Assembly: GCA_963834855.1 (NCBI GenBank)
Contig: CAWIDH010000016.1
Coordinates: 112,134-176,133, forward strand
DNA: 64,000 bases
Direction: 5' to 3'
From: DATJKD01 sp963834855
GTDB lineage: Bacteria > Pseudomonadota > Gammaproteobacteria > Steroidobacterales > Steroidobacteraceae
Below the pieces are notes generated by a model. It ran no database searches. It was not told the DNA's origin and worked only from the letters and a program-made list of their open reading frames with translations. The position numbers and the translations under genes were made by a program. Below are positions 1 to 10,674 of this stretch, piece after piece (the first letter of the stretch is position 1; each line of letters starts with the position of its first letter).

Positions 1-887
1 AACTCCGCCGCCGGGCTCAGGCTGCCACGCGCCCGCAGCGTGACGCCGACCACGCGACGCCATGATGGAGCCGCCAGCTTGAGCGGTGCGAGCTGGCGGC
101 TGCGCTCCTCCCAGAAGACGAGCTCCCTGGGCAGAAACGTCAGAAAGTCGCTCTGCATGACCATGGTCTTCATCAGGACGGCGGACGTCGTCTCGATTGC
201 CGCCTCGGGCGGCTCCAGACCGGCCTGGACGAACAGATCATCGAGCGCGCGGCGCTCGAGTTCCTGGCGTCGAGCCAGAACCCACTGACAGTCGAGCAGG
301 TGCTTCGCGGTCACCGTTCCCTTCTGCGCGAGCAGAGGATGACCTGCTCGAGCGAAGACGGCAGCCGAGTCATGGTGCAGGACGATGAGCTTCAGATCGG
401 GATCGCCATAGCGGCCCGGCACCGACGACACGGCAAAATCGACCTCACCGTGCTTGACCATCGGTACGAGCGCTTCGTTGAGTCCGTACAGCACGGTTGC
501 GCGGATGCGCGGCGCCCGTTCCCGCAGCCTCCCGACGGCGAGCGGGAGCAGCCGTGTCGCCTCGGAGGGGCCGCAACCGACGCACACGTGGCCGTGACGG
601 GCGGTCTTGAGCGCGACGATCTCGCTGTCGGCGGTGCGCAGCTCCGCCTCGACCGCATCGGCATGACGCGCCAGCGCGAGGCCGAACGGCGTTGGCAGGG
701 CGCCAAACCGGCCACGGTCGAGCAGCTTGACGCCGAGCGAGCGCTCGAGGGACTTGACGCTCTTCGAGAGGGCGGACTGCGAGATGCCGAGCTGCTCCGC
801 CGCCCTGGAGAACGACTTGCAGCGGATGATCACCGCGAGCTGATGAAGCTTGAGCACATCGAGCGGCATCGCATGGATTGTAGTCAT
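1..887 (-). CDS. LysR-family transcriptional regulator (C-terminus cut by window edge)
   Basis: The frame is open from the window edge to ATG 887 (alternative ATG 869) and encodes at least 289 residues; LysR proteins are about 300, so only the tail is missing. The N-terminus is a winged helix-turn-helix with the classic signature (FSRAAEQLGISQSALSKSVK, roughly residues 25-45). An effector-binding domain follows, with a GHVCVGCGPSE strand typical of the first lobe. It is transcribed away from the Rieske oxygenase gene that starts about 95 bp further on, the usual LysR/target arrangement, so it may control that operon. No Shine-Dalgarno sequence is obvious before either start. The inducer cannot be predicted. 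Confidence 0.85.
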   Translation of the reverse strand, partial: MTTIHAMPLDVLKLHQLAVIIRCKSFSRAAEQLGISQSALSKSVKSLERSLGVKLLDRGRFGALPTPFGLALARHADAVEAELRTADSEIVALKTARHGHVCVGCGPSEATRLLPLAVGRLRERAPRIRATVLYGLNEALVPMVKHGEVDFAVSSVPGRYGDPDLKLIVLHHDSAAVFARAGHPLLAQKGTVTAKHLLDCQWVLARRQELERRALDDLFVQAGLEPPEAAIETTSAVLMKTMVMQSDFLTFLPRELVFWEERSRQLAPLKLAAPSWRRVVGVTLRARGSLSPAAE

Positions 888-981
888 ACATGAGCGCCAG
901 GAATACAAATGGCCGTGCGGCTGCGTGGTTACGTCGCGCGTTGTTCGCTAGCCTCGAAACCGGCCGATGGGAGGATTCATC

Positions 982-2278
982 GTGCGGGCATTGACCGAGC
1001 TGGTCGAAGCGGACCGAGTCCACCGCAGCGTGTATACCGACCAGTCCATCTTCGATCTCGAGATGGAACGCATCCTGGAGCGCACCTGGGTCTATTGTGG
1101 ACACGAGTCCCAGGTCCCGACCGTCGGCGACTTCCACAGCGTCACCATCGGCCGGCAGCCGATGCTGATGGTGAGGGATCGCGACCGGGGCGATTCGCGT
1201 GCTGTACAACCGCTGCCCTCATCGCGGGGTGCAGCTGTGCGGCAGCCGCTCAGGCAATACCGGATCGACCTTCGTGTGCTCCTATCACGCCTGGACCTTT
1301 CATCTCGACGGCAGGGTCAAGGGCATGCCGCTGGCGGCTGGCTATCGAGGGCACGCGCATGACGCAGGACAACCCGGACTGCTCGATGCGCGCGGCGGCG
1401 CGCGTCGACAGCTACCGCGGCTTCGTGTTCGCGTGTCTGTCGGCGGATGCGCCGACCCTGCACGAGTTTCTGGGCGAGGCCAGGATTGCCTTCGACGACA
1501 TGTGCGACCGCTCTCCGGTCGGGGAAGTCGAGATCGTTCCGGTCTGTCACCGGGTGATGCAGCACTCCAACTGGAAGTTCTTCATGGAGAACCAGCTCGA
1601 CGCGCTGCATCCGTCGGTTACGCATCAGTCGACCGGCATCGCCGCCAGCCGTGTCGAGCGCACGCTGAAGGCGAGGGGTGTCACGCCACCGCTCTACTAC
1701 CACTACCTGTCGGCGTTCGCGTCCTCATTCGATCAGTGGGACTCCGTGCAGACCAGTGAGCCTGCCGCGAGGACACGGCATTCTGAAGGGTTACATGGGG
1801 CTGCGGCCGCAGGACCCGGACACGCAGGAGTACGTGGCGGCGATGCACCAGGCTTACGGCGCCGAGCAGGCCGAGGAGCACCTGGGACGCAGTATTCACC
1901 ACGTGCTGATCTATCCGTACCTGTCGGTTCAATCGCCGTTGCAGCAGCTGCGCTGCCTGCGTCCGATCGCGCCGAACCGAACCTTGTCCGAGATCTGGCA
2001 TTTCCGTCTCAAGGGCGTGTCGAAGGCGATCTACCGCCGCTCGCTCTGGTACTACAACCTCGTCAACTCACCCTCGACCATGGTCAACGCCGATGACCTC
2101 GAGAACTGGACCAAGGGTCAGTGGGGGCTCGAGTCGAAGGGCGGGGAGTGGGTGAGCTTTCACCGCAACTTCGGCAGCGATACGGGTGGACGGCGAAGTC
2201 ACGTACTCGAACAACGGCACGTCGGAGGCCGTGATGCGCAGCCAGTTCAAGGCGTGGAAGCAATACATGAGTGCCTGA
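982..2278 (+). CDS. Rieske [2Fe-2S] ring-hydroxylating oxygenase, alpha subunit (four apparent frameshifts)
   Basis: Large subunit of a non-haem iron oxygenase of the aromatic-ring dioxygenase class. GTG 982 is chosen because GGGAGG lies 7 bases upstream; ATG 967 is in frame. The protein must be stitched from several frames, with changes near 1186, 1346, 1761 and 2182, each explained by one extra base. The joined product has the Rieske ligands (CPHRG, then CSYHAW) and a mononuclear-iron patch (NWKFFMENQLDALHPSVTH: Asp, His, His). Its end (FKAWKQYMSA, TGA at 2276) is normal for the family. The beta subunit follows after 28 bp. No ferredoxin or reductase gene is in the window, so electrons must come from elsewhere. 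The substrate is unknown; the neighbours suggest a terpenoid or aromatic compound. The gene is either error-broken or a recent pseudogene. Confidence 0.82.
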
Positions 2279-2306
2279 GCGTTTTCACGGGCACGGGGGA
2301 ATCAGG

Positions 2307-2950
2307 ATGTCGGAGACGAAGCTTCGCAAGGCGCTCTTCGAGGACGTCGTCATCTTCGAGAACCAGGAACGGAGCCGGACCGGCGCCGAAGCCGTCGCGC
2401 CGGATCATTCACCACGCGCCGCGAGCGACGATCGCCGCTGCCGGCGCGAGGACTGGACGGCGCCGCGGCGCGCAGCGCGGGCACTCAGCAGCGCGTCGAG
2501 GAGTTTCTCTTCTATCAGTCCGAGCTGCTCGATGGTAAGCACTGGTCGGCCTATATCGATCTGTTCGACGACGAGGGCGTGTACTGGATGCCGGTGTCGG
2601 CGGAGCAGACGGATTGGCTCGATTCACCTTCGATCTTCGCCGAGGACAAGCTCCTGATGGAAGTGAGAAAGGGCCGGGTCACGCATCCGAACGCCTGGTC
2701 GCAGGCGCCGGCGTGGGGCACGAGCCACCTCATCGGAAACGTGGTTATCGAGTCCGAAACCGACAGCGAGATCGTGGCCCGGTCCCGGTTCATGATGACG
2801 GAACTGAGACGCGATCAGGTTCGGCAGTTCGCCGGTGTATACCGCCACACCCTTCTCAAGGTCCGGAATGAGTTCAAGATCAGGCTGCAGCGCGTCGATC
2901 TGCTCACTGCGCAGGCGCCTTTCGACTACGTGCTGCAGGTTTGGCTCTAG
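2307..2950 (+). CDS. Ring-hydroxylating oxygenase beta subunit (frameshift in N-terminal part)
   Basis: Small subunit of the Rieske oxygenase, an SnoaL/cystatin-like fold that forms the alpha3beta3 hexamer. ATG 2307 has a good ribosome site (GGGGGAATCAGG). From about 2483 the frame gives a classical beta subunit: QQRVEEFLFYQSELLDGKHW, then LFDDEGVYWMPVS, a HPNAWSQAP segment followed by SHLIGNVVIE, and a terminal FDYVLQVWL. The first 60 or so codons lie in another frame (SETKLRKALFEDVVIFENQE) and do not match the family convincingly, so one shift lies between about 2380 and 2480. The MSETKLRKALFEDVV stretch might be a leftover of another Rieske alpha C-terminus. It is cotranscribed with the alpha gene. 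Confidence 0.72.
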
Positions 2951-3016
2951 AAGCGGCAGCGAGCGGCCGACGGGTCCGGCCGGGTGTCGGACGGACTGGA
3001 AAGCGAGGTCTCACCT

Positions 3017-4962
3017 ATGGCTAGGGACATGACCACAATCGGACTGCCCGGCACTGACGCCCTTCCTGCTGGACTGGCCAGTTCCTGGGAGCGGTGCATG
3101 AGGCATGGCTTGCGACGGCAGGATCGCGCCCTCTTCAACAACAGCGTATCGACGGCGCTGACGAAGCGAATGGCGGAGGAAAACCGTTTCCTGATCACTC
3201 ACGCCAGCTCCGAGATGCGACGGCTCTACGAGAATGGAGGCTCGGCTCGTTGGCTGGCGCTGTGCACGGACACCGCTGGCCAGATCGTTCACTTCGTGGG
3301 CCACTACTCTGCAGCTCCGAAGGAATTGCAGGTTCTGATGCAACCGGGGCGCCGAATTCTCGAGGCCGAGCTGGGCACGAATGCGCCTGGTTGCGTGCTC
3401 GAGGAGAAGCGCCCGATCGTCGTAACGCGCGGTGAGCATTTCCTGCTGGAGCTGAAGGAGTTCTTCTGCGCCAGCGCGCCAATCTTCGATCCTGGCAACA
3501 TGCTGGTCGGAGTCCTGGATATCTCGGGTGTCGATGTTCGCGCACTGCCGCTCGCGAGCGATCTGGTCAGCTTCGCGGTGAGGCGAATCGAGAACAGCAT
3601 GGTGTCAGCGGTGCAGGACTGCACTCTTCTGCGCTTTCATTCAGACGAACGCCTGCTGGGGTCGCCGTTCGAGGCAGTCCTGGCAGTCGACTGCAACGGG
3701 ATGATCCGAGGCTCTAACCGCACGGCACGCCAGCTGCTGTCCTTCAAGACGGACTGCGTGATGGGCAGATCCCTGGATTCAGTGCTGGAGGGCGGTCTCG
3801 ACGGATTCCTGAGGCGTATGCGTGACGCGAACGGAGAGTCCATTCGCGTGCCCAGCGATGGTGGAAGTCTGTCCTTCCTGAAGGTAGAAACGGGACGTGG
3901 CTCCGCGGCAGCAACGAGCACGCGCCCCGCGCGTGCATCTCGAGCAAGAGCGAACACCAGCAGCTTTATCTGCGAGGACACGAGCCTGAGGGCGGACTGC
4001 GACAAAGCCGTCCGAATACTGCGCAGCGGTCTCCCGGTCATCGTGAGCGGCGAGACGGGAACGGGTAAGGAAGTGATCGCGAGAGCCATGCACGACGCCA
4101 TCCGTCCACAAGGGCCCTTTGTTGCCTTGAACTGCGCTGCGATTCCCGAAGGCCTCATTGAAGCGGAGCTGTTTGGCTACGCAGACGGCGCCTTTACCGG
4201 GGCGCGCAGGGGGGGCGCCAGCGGCAAGATAGAGCAGGCGCACGCCGGCACGCTGCTGCTCGATGAGATCGGCGACATGTCGATGACTCTGCAGAGCCGG
4301 CTGCTCCGGGTCCTGCAGGAGCAGGTGGTGACCCGGATCGGCGACGGTCGCGAGATTCCGGTCGATCTGCTCGTCATTTGTGCCACTCACAGGGATCTCG
4401 AGCGGCTGGTGGAGAAGGGACATTTTCGGGAAGACCTCTACTATCGCCTGAATGGCTACACGCTGCGTGTGCCGCCGCTGCGCGAGCGGGGCGACCTGCG
4501 CGCGATCGTCGAGGGGCTTTTCCGGCACTGGAGCGCGGCGGAGCGCACGGGCAGCGGTCTGGAAGCGGGTGAAAGGCGAATCACCGCCGTGGCCCTGGAT
4601 TGCCTGGCCAGCTCACCCTGGCCTGGCAACATCCGACAACTGGAGCAACTGATCCGAGCCTGCTGGCGTTACACGCAGCCGGTACCACGATCGATGTAGC
4701 GGATCTGCCGGACGACATTCGGGGTCGGCGAGTCAGCGCTGGCGCCGCCTCTACCGCAAAGTGCGCCGCGGGCGCCACGCTTGCGGAGGCGCAGGTCAAC
4801 GCGATTCGGCATGCGCTCGAGATACACAAGGGCAATGTGTCGGCAGCCGCTAAAGCGCTCGGGATCTCGCGCGGCACCCTCTACACAAAGCTCAAGCGCT
4901 CTGAGACGGACCGCGGCAGCCATCAGATGGGTTGCCGGTACGGCGTCGCCACCCGCGTCTGA
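3017..4962 (+). CDS. Sigma-54-dependent activator, AcoR-like (GAF-AAA-Fis; one frameshift)
   Basis: Enhancer-binding protein that hydrolyses ATP to open sigma-54 promoters. ATG 3017 follows GAGG; GTG 2984 is an alternative. Residues 1-200 carry the AcoR-type N-terminus (LASSWERCMRHGL) and a GAF-like sensor. A PAS-like stretch follows at about 215-300. The AAA+ domain begins near residue 325: Walker A GETGTGKE, the sigma-54 contact loop GAFTGA, Walker B LLLDEIGD, and an arginine-finger region FREDLYYRLNG. One base appears missing near 4655; beyond it the protein continues in another frame (LLALHAAGTTIDVADLPDDI) into a Fis helix-turn-helix (GNVSAAAKALGISRGTLYTK) ending at TGA 4962. A candidate sigma-54 promoter lies about 180 bp downstream, before the CoA ligase gene, so it probably activates the 5.1-10.6 kb genes in response to the substrate. 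Confidence 0.88.
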
Positions 4963-5044
4963 CCTAGATCCTCGATAAGTCGCACGCGGATCCGATCAAC
5001 CGCGTCCGCGGGTATCGGCCCTGATGCGTCCCTGTTCAGTTCCC

Positions 5045-5083
5045 GTACAGCTGCGCATCGCGCCTGTACATTGTGTGCACACA
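5045..5083. promoter_or_regulatory. Candidate upstream activator site (two palindromes)
   Basis: Two dyads lie side by side: GTACAG (5045-5050) with CTGTAC (5064-5069), and the perfect 12-bp palindrome TGTGTGCACACA (5072-5083). They are 60-100 bp upstream of the candidate -24/-12 promoter and just after the sigma-54 activator gene, where an enhancer-binding protein would sit. Binding by that protein is inference. Confidence 0.4.
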
Positions 5084-5144
5084 CGACCCGGTGCAATGGC
5101 GGTGAATCCGCGCATGCATCTGAATTCATGTGTCGTGCGCCCCT

Positions 5145-5160
5145 TGGCATGGGTCTTGCT
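5145..5160 (+). promoter_or_regulatory. Candidate sigma-54 (-24/-12) promoter
   Basis: TGGCAT-GGGTC-TTGCT matches the consensus TGGCAC-N5-TTGCW at all but one position, with the invariant GG and GC exactly 10 bases apart. It faces the acyl-CoA ligase gene. The predicted transcription start, near 5171, falls just after ATG 5166. If the promoter is real, translation must start later (for example GTG 5217) or the message is leaderless. Confidence 0.55.
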
Positions 5161-5165
5161 AGGTA

Positions 5166-6760
5166 ATGCCCCGCAAGTACCGCATCAGCCAGAGACAAGG
5201 GACTCGAACACCTCTCGTGCAAGCCACACTCGGTGAAATGCTCGTGACGGCGGCCGGGCGCTTTGGAAGCAAGCCCGTCGTCGTGGCCCGGATCGAACAC
5301 TGACTTTCGAGCAGCTGGATCGCCTGTCGACGCAGCTGGCCCTGCATCTTCGCGCGCTCGGCATCGAATCAGGCGACCGCGTCACGCTGTGGATGGAGAA
5401 CGGCTGGCGCTGGATGGTCGCGTACTACGCGACGCTGAGGCTGGGCGGGGTCGTCATCCCGTGCAACATCCTGCTGACCGCCGACGAGGTCGGCTTCATC
5501 ACCGGCGATAGCGGCGCGAAGGCAATGATCGTCGCGCACGACAAGGCTCCGCCAGCTGTGCAGCGGCTGTCCAGGCGTGCTCGTGATCGTACCGACTCCG
5601 CAAGCGCGGCATCCACGCAACCGGATCTCGACTCGCTGCTCGCTCGACCCGCGGACGACGTCGGGAGCACGCCGTCGATCTGAACTCGATGCGCAACAGC
5701 CCCGCCACGATCGGCTACACGTCCGGCACCACGGGACGTCCGAAGGGAGCGGTGCTCCGCCATGCCTCGATCCTGCTCAACACCGCGATGACCTCGCTGA
5801 TGCACGGACGCACGACACGGCGAACGTCGTCGTCTCGGCACTGCCGTGCACGCACGTCTACGGCAACATCGTGATGAACGCAGCGATCGCCTGCGGCATG
5901 AAGCTCGTGCTGCTGCCGCGCTTCGACGAGGCCGACCGCGCTGCAGCGCCATCGCAGCGAGCATCGCGCGACGATGTTCGAGGGCGTGCCGACGATGTTC
6001 ATGAAGCTCCTGAACTTCCCGGAGCTTCGAGCGCTACGACCTCGCGTCGCTGCGCCTCTGTACCGTGGGCGGCCAGACGATGCCGGTCGCAAAGATGGAG
6101 GAGACCGAGCGCCGGTTTGGTTGTCCGCTGCTCGAGCTGTGGGGCATGACCGAGCTGGGCGGACTCGGCACCACCCATCCCGCACAACGGCCCGCGCAAG
6201 CTCGGCTCGATCGGAGTGGCGCTGCCGCTCACGGAGAGCCCGCGTGGCCGCGGTCGACGACGCGCGTCGCGTCGAACGCCGCGGCGAAGTCGGCGAGCTG
6301 CTCGTGCGCGGCCCGATGGTCATGGACGGTTATCTCGATAATCCCGAGGCCACGGCCGCGACGCTCGAGCCGGACGGCTGGTTGCACACCGGCGATCTCG
6401 TGCGCCAGGACATCCGACGGCTACTTTTCGTCGTCGACCGTGCGAAGGAAGTCATCATCAGCGGCGGTTACAACATCTATCCGGCCGAGGTCGAGCGCGT
6501 GATCGCGCAGCATCCCGCGGTCGCGATGGTTGCCGTTGCGGCGATGCGCGACGAAGCGCGCGGCCAGGCCCGAAGGCATTCATCGTGCCGCGAGTCGGCA
6601 CGCGCTGCACGGCCGCCGAGATCATCGAGCACTGCCGGCCGCAGCTTGCCTCCTACAAGATCCCGCGGGCCGTCGAGTTCGTCGACGACCTGCCCAAGAC
6701 GAGCACCGGCAAGATCCTGCGCCGCGCGCTCGCGGACATCGTCGCTATAGCTGCAATTGA
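5166..6760 (+). CDS. Acyl-CoA synthetase/ligase, AMP-forming (many frameshifts)
   Basis: Activates a carboxylic acid to its CoA thioester through an acyl-adenylate. No single frame covers it; at least eight frame changes are needed. The joined translation is a clear ANL-family enzyme: TLTFEQLDRLSTQLA near the start, P-loop YTSGTTGRPKGAV near 5715-5750, GVPTMFMKLLNFPEL, ELWGMTELGG near 6130, DGWLHTGDL near 6375, VDRAKEVIISGGYNIYP near 6435-6480, and the catalytic-lysine motif PKTSTGKILRRAL near 6690-6730. Several breaks are one extra C (near 6240 and 6414). The C-terminal stop is uncertain (6748-6760). The aldehyde dehydrogenase starts within about 20 bp, so the two are cotranscribed, and the ligase plausibly activates the acid that enzyme makes. 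The start is uncertain: ATG 5166 or GTG 5217. Confidence 0.8.
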
Positions 6761-6770
6761 GGGCACGCAC

Positions 6771-8240
6771 ATGGTCGATTTCAACAGCGATTACCGGATG
6801 ACGATCGACGGTCGGGCGGCGCCGACGACACGGACCTTCGAGGCATACAATCCCGCGACGCAAGGCCGTGATCGCCGACGTTCCTGACGCGACCGAGGAG
6901 CAGCTCGAACGAGGCTGTGCAAGCGGCGCGCCGCGCGTTCGCGACGTGGAGCCGCAAACCTCAGTCGTGAGCGGCAGCGAGCGCATTGCTCGCGATCGCC
7001 GGCGTGCTCGAGAAGCACGCCGACGACTTCATGGCGCTGCTTACGAAGGAACAAGGCAAGCCGCGCGCCGGTGCGGAGTGGGAGATCGTCGGTTCGGCCG
7101 ATCTGGTGCCGCGAGACTCGCACGGCAGAAGTCTCCACGACGAGATCCTCGAGGACACGGCCGAGCGCCGGGTCATTCACGCGCTTCACGCCGCTCGGCG
7201 TCGTCGGCGGCAATCGTGCCGTGGAATTTCCCGGTGCTGCTCGCGATCTGGAAGATCGCGCCGGCGCTGATGACCGGCAACTGCATCGTCATCAAGCCAT
7301 CGCCGTTTACGCCGCTCTGCACGCTCAAGCTCGGCGAGCTGTGCCGCGGCCTGCTGCCGCCCGGCGTGCTGAACGTCGTTTCGGGCGGCGACGAGCTGGG
7401 CAAATGGATGACGGCGCATCCGGGCCTCGACAAGATCGCATTCACCGGGCAGCACGGAGACCGGCAAGCACGTCATGCGCTCGGCCGCCGGCACCGCTCA
7501 AGCGCGTGACGCTCGAGCTTGGCGGCAACGATCCGGCCATCGTGCTGCCGGACGTCGATCCCGAAGGTCGTCGCGCCCCAGCTGTTCTGGGCGGCGTTCC
7601 AGAACAACGCGCAGTTCTGCAACGCGACGAAGCGCCTGTATGTGCACGAGGACATCTACGACGCCGTGCTCGGCCGAACTGGTCGCTTACACAAAGACGG
7701 TCAAGGTCGGCGACGGCTCAGAACCAGACACCGCAGCTGGGCCCGATCCAGAACGAGCCGCAGTATCGCAAGGTCATCGAGTACTTCGAGGACAGCGAGC
7801 GCAACGGTTACCGCTTTGCCGTGGGCGGCAAGATCGACCGCAACGCGAAGGGCTGGTTCATCCCGGTGACACTCGTCGACAACCCGCCCGAGGATTCACG
7901 GCTCGTCGTCGAGGAACCATTCGGGCCGATCCTGCCGCTCCTCAAGTGGCGCGACGAGGACGATGTCATACGCCGCGCCAACGACACGCGTTACGGCCTC
8001 GGTGCGTCGGTCTGGGGCCGCGACCTCGGCGCCGTGCAGCGCATCGGGCGGCAGCTCGAGGCCGGCACCGTGTGGCTCAACGAGGTGCACCAGTACTCGC
8101 CGCACCAGGCGTTTGGCGGCCACAAGGAATCGGGCATGGGCTGCGAGAACTCGCTGCACGGCCTGATGGAGTACACGAACTGGCAGACGATCACCTTGAA
8201 CAAGGTTGCACTCGCCGGCGCGGGCGATCAGGCGGCCTGA
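6771..8240 (+). CDS. NAD(P)-dependent aldehyde dehydrogenase (several frameshifts)
   Basis: Oxidises an aldehyde to the acid; length is normal for the family at about 490 residues. ATG 6771 begins MVDFNSDYRMTIDG. The reading frame changes repeatedly up to about 7740, with extra bases near 7448, 7496, 7565, 7673 and 7731, and is clean from there to the stop. Family motifs are all present: the PWNFP loop with GIVPWNFPVLLAIWKIAPAL, NAD-binding IAFTGSTETGK (after removing one G), the general-base motif LELGGNDPAIV, the catalytic cysteine in NNAQFCNATKR, and EEPFGPILP. It follows the CoA ligase and precedes a TonB receptor. In a terpene alcohol pathway it would have the GeoB role (geranial to geranate); that is inference from context. 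Confidence 0.85.
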
Positions 8241-8291
8241 AACATGCAGACGATCCGGTCGAAGCAACGATATCAAGCGGGGGAGACAACG

Positions 8292-10656
8292 ATGTGTCGC
8301 AGTAATGAATGCTCGCCTCTGGGACGTGAGGCTGCCCGCCCGGGGCGCGGATCCAGACTCTTGATGCTCGGAGGTTCGTGGTGCTGGCTGCTGGGACTGG
8401 GCGGCACCGCGTATGCTCAGGATGCGGATCGCGCATGGTCGGCCGCCGGACTCGAGGAGATCACGGTGACCGCCACACGGCGTGACACGTCGTTGCTGGA
8501 TGTGCCGATCACGGTCACCGTCTTCACCGCTGCGGACGTCGAGCGCGCGAACATCGTGCGTCCGGCCGACTTCCTGGCCCGCACCGCGAACGTGAACCTG
8601 ATGACCGCTGTTCGGCCCGGAGAATCCAATGTCAGCATGCGCGGCATACAAGGCAACTTCGGCCTGACGCAGCCCGTCGCAGTCGTGGTGGACGATGTCG
8701 TGGCCGCCAATCAGAACGCGCTCGACCAGGAGCTGGTCGGCATCGAGCAGATCGAGGTCGTCAAGGGGCCGCAGAGTGCCTTGTACGGCCGCAATGCAAA
8801 CGCCGGCGCCATCATCATCCGCACGAAGCGGCCGACGCAGCAGCCGGAGTTCAAGCTCGTCGCCGGGGCCGGTAACGGCAAGCAGTACAAGGCCCAGGCG
8901 CTCCTGAGCGGGCCGCTCGGAAGTGAGAAGATCGCCGGCCGCCTGGCCCTTTCTCATAACGAGCGCGACGGCTACTGGGACAACGCGACGCTAGGGCGCC
9001 CTGTCGATGTTCACCAGCAACAGATCGCCGACGCCCGCGTCATTTATGAACCCTCGGAAGCGCTCTCGATCGACCTGCGGGCAAAGGCGAGCGGGCTCGA
9101 GATCGGGTCCCAGTTGTGGGACGTCCAGGTTGAGCCGTTCATCCCGTTCGACAACAACAACTATTTCCCCCCGTTCCAGATGAACAATGCGCCGCCGGGC
9201 GAACAGACGCGTTACGACTACTCCGCAAAGATCGATTACGAGTTGCCGTTCGGGACCCTCACGGCGATCGGAAGCTATGACGACTACGATTCGTTCTACT
9301 TCGCCGACGGCGCCTTTCATACGATATTCCCAGGCGGGCCGCCGACGATCTTTGTGAATCCCGATGCGATTTTCTCGGCCGACCCGCCGTTGCTGCCGGG
9401 CTACAGCTACGCGATAAACGATGGTAACGGTTACTCCGAGATCAACCAGATGGACAAGACCTTCGAGCTGCGCCTGACCTCGAGTTCGGATCAGCGCCTG
9501 CGATGGTTCGTCGGGGCGTTTTACGCAGAATCCAGACGCTTCGTCTACACCGATACGCGGGCCGATACCGGCCAGGGGATCACGCCGGAGATCCTGGGAT
9601 CGACGCTCGATCCGAACGGACCGAATCCCGTGATTCAGATCGCGCAGTACTACGTCGAGGAGATGGAGAACTCCGCGGTCTTCGGGCAGCTGGAGTATGA
9701 TTTCCTTGAGAACCTTTTCCGCCGAACTGTCGTTGCGTTACGACGAGGAAGACCGGCAGAACACCAACCTGATTCCCGACATCGCCTCGCCAGTCACCGG
9801 CCGGCCCCAGACGAATCCGGCCGTCAATCCAAATGGTCTGGTCCGGGACGTGACTTACGACGAGCTGCAGCCGAAGCTCACGCTGCGGTATAAGCCCGGC
9901 CCGGACGTGACATTGTTCGCAGGATACGGGCGGGGGTTCCGCAGCGGCGGCTTCAACGGCGCCGGGACTGGCGCGGCGGTCCAGCGCCAGGCGCCGCAGA
10001 CCAACTTCCCGGACGCGTTCCCGAAAGAGACCTCCGACGCCTATGAGCTGGGATTCAAAGCCCGACTGCTGGACGCGCGACTGTCGCTCAACGGAGCAGT
10101 GTTCTACACCCAGATCGACAATGCACAGGCGTTCACGGCGTTTCCGAGCCCGCCGATCACCATGGTGATCTCCCTGGAGGAGGTCCGCTCGCAGGGCTTC
10201 GAGCTCGGCGGTACGCTGTACCTGACGGACAACCTGCGCATATCGAACGAATTCGGCCTGACGGACACCGAGATCAAGAAGACGACGGTGACGACGGCGA
10301 TCGGGAAGAAGATCCCGCTGACGCCTGACTACACGAACAGCCTGAGCATCGACTACGATCGACGCATTTCGGAGGGCGCGACGCTGTTGACCAACCTCGA
10401 ATGGCAGCTGACAGGTCCGATGTGGTTCGACGTCTACAACTCGCCGGAGACGGGCCGCGAGGAGTTCAGCCTGGTAAACGCGAGGCTCGCGATCGAGATG
10501 GAGCATGGAGACAACACCTGGCAGGCCGCGGCATGGGCCCGCAACCTGCTCGACAAGCACTACAACATCTACTCGGCGCCGGTGCCGCCGATCGCAAACT
10601 TCTCCTACCGCGCCGCGCCGCGATCGTACGGCCTGGACCTGACGTACAGGTTCTGA
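8292..10656 (+). CDS. TonB-dependent outer-membrane receptor (one frameshift)
   Basis: Gated beta-barrel importer driven by TonB-ExbBD. ATG 8292 is preceded by GGGGGAGA and opens a signal peptide ending near AYAQ (residues 1-43). A TonB box EEITVTATRR follows, then the plug domain with VEVVKGPQSALYGRNANAGAI-type sequence near residues 155-175, and a barrel ending in the aromatic LDLTYRF. One extra C near 9720 shifts the frame between residues about 475 and 480; downstream codons continue in frame to 10656. The whole product is about 787 residues, typical of the family. Its place between the aldehyde dehydrogenase and the LDI-like gene suggests it imports the substrate of this island. Confidence 0.9.
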
Positions 10657-10674
10657 CGAGCGGGGGAACGACGC

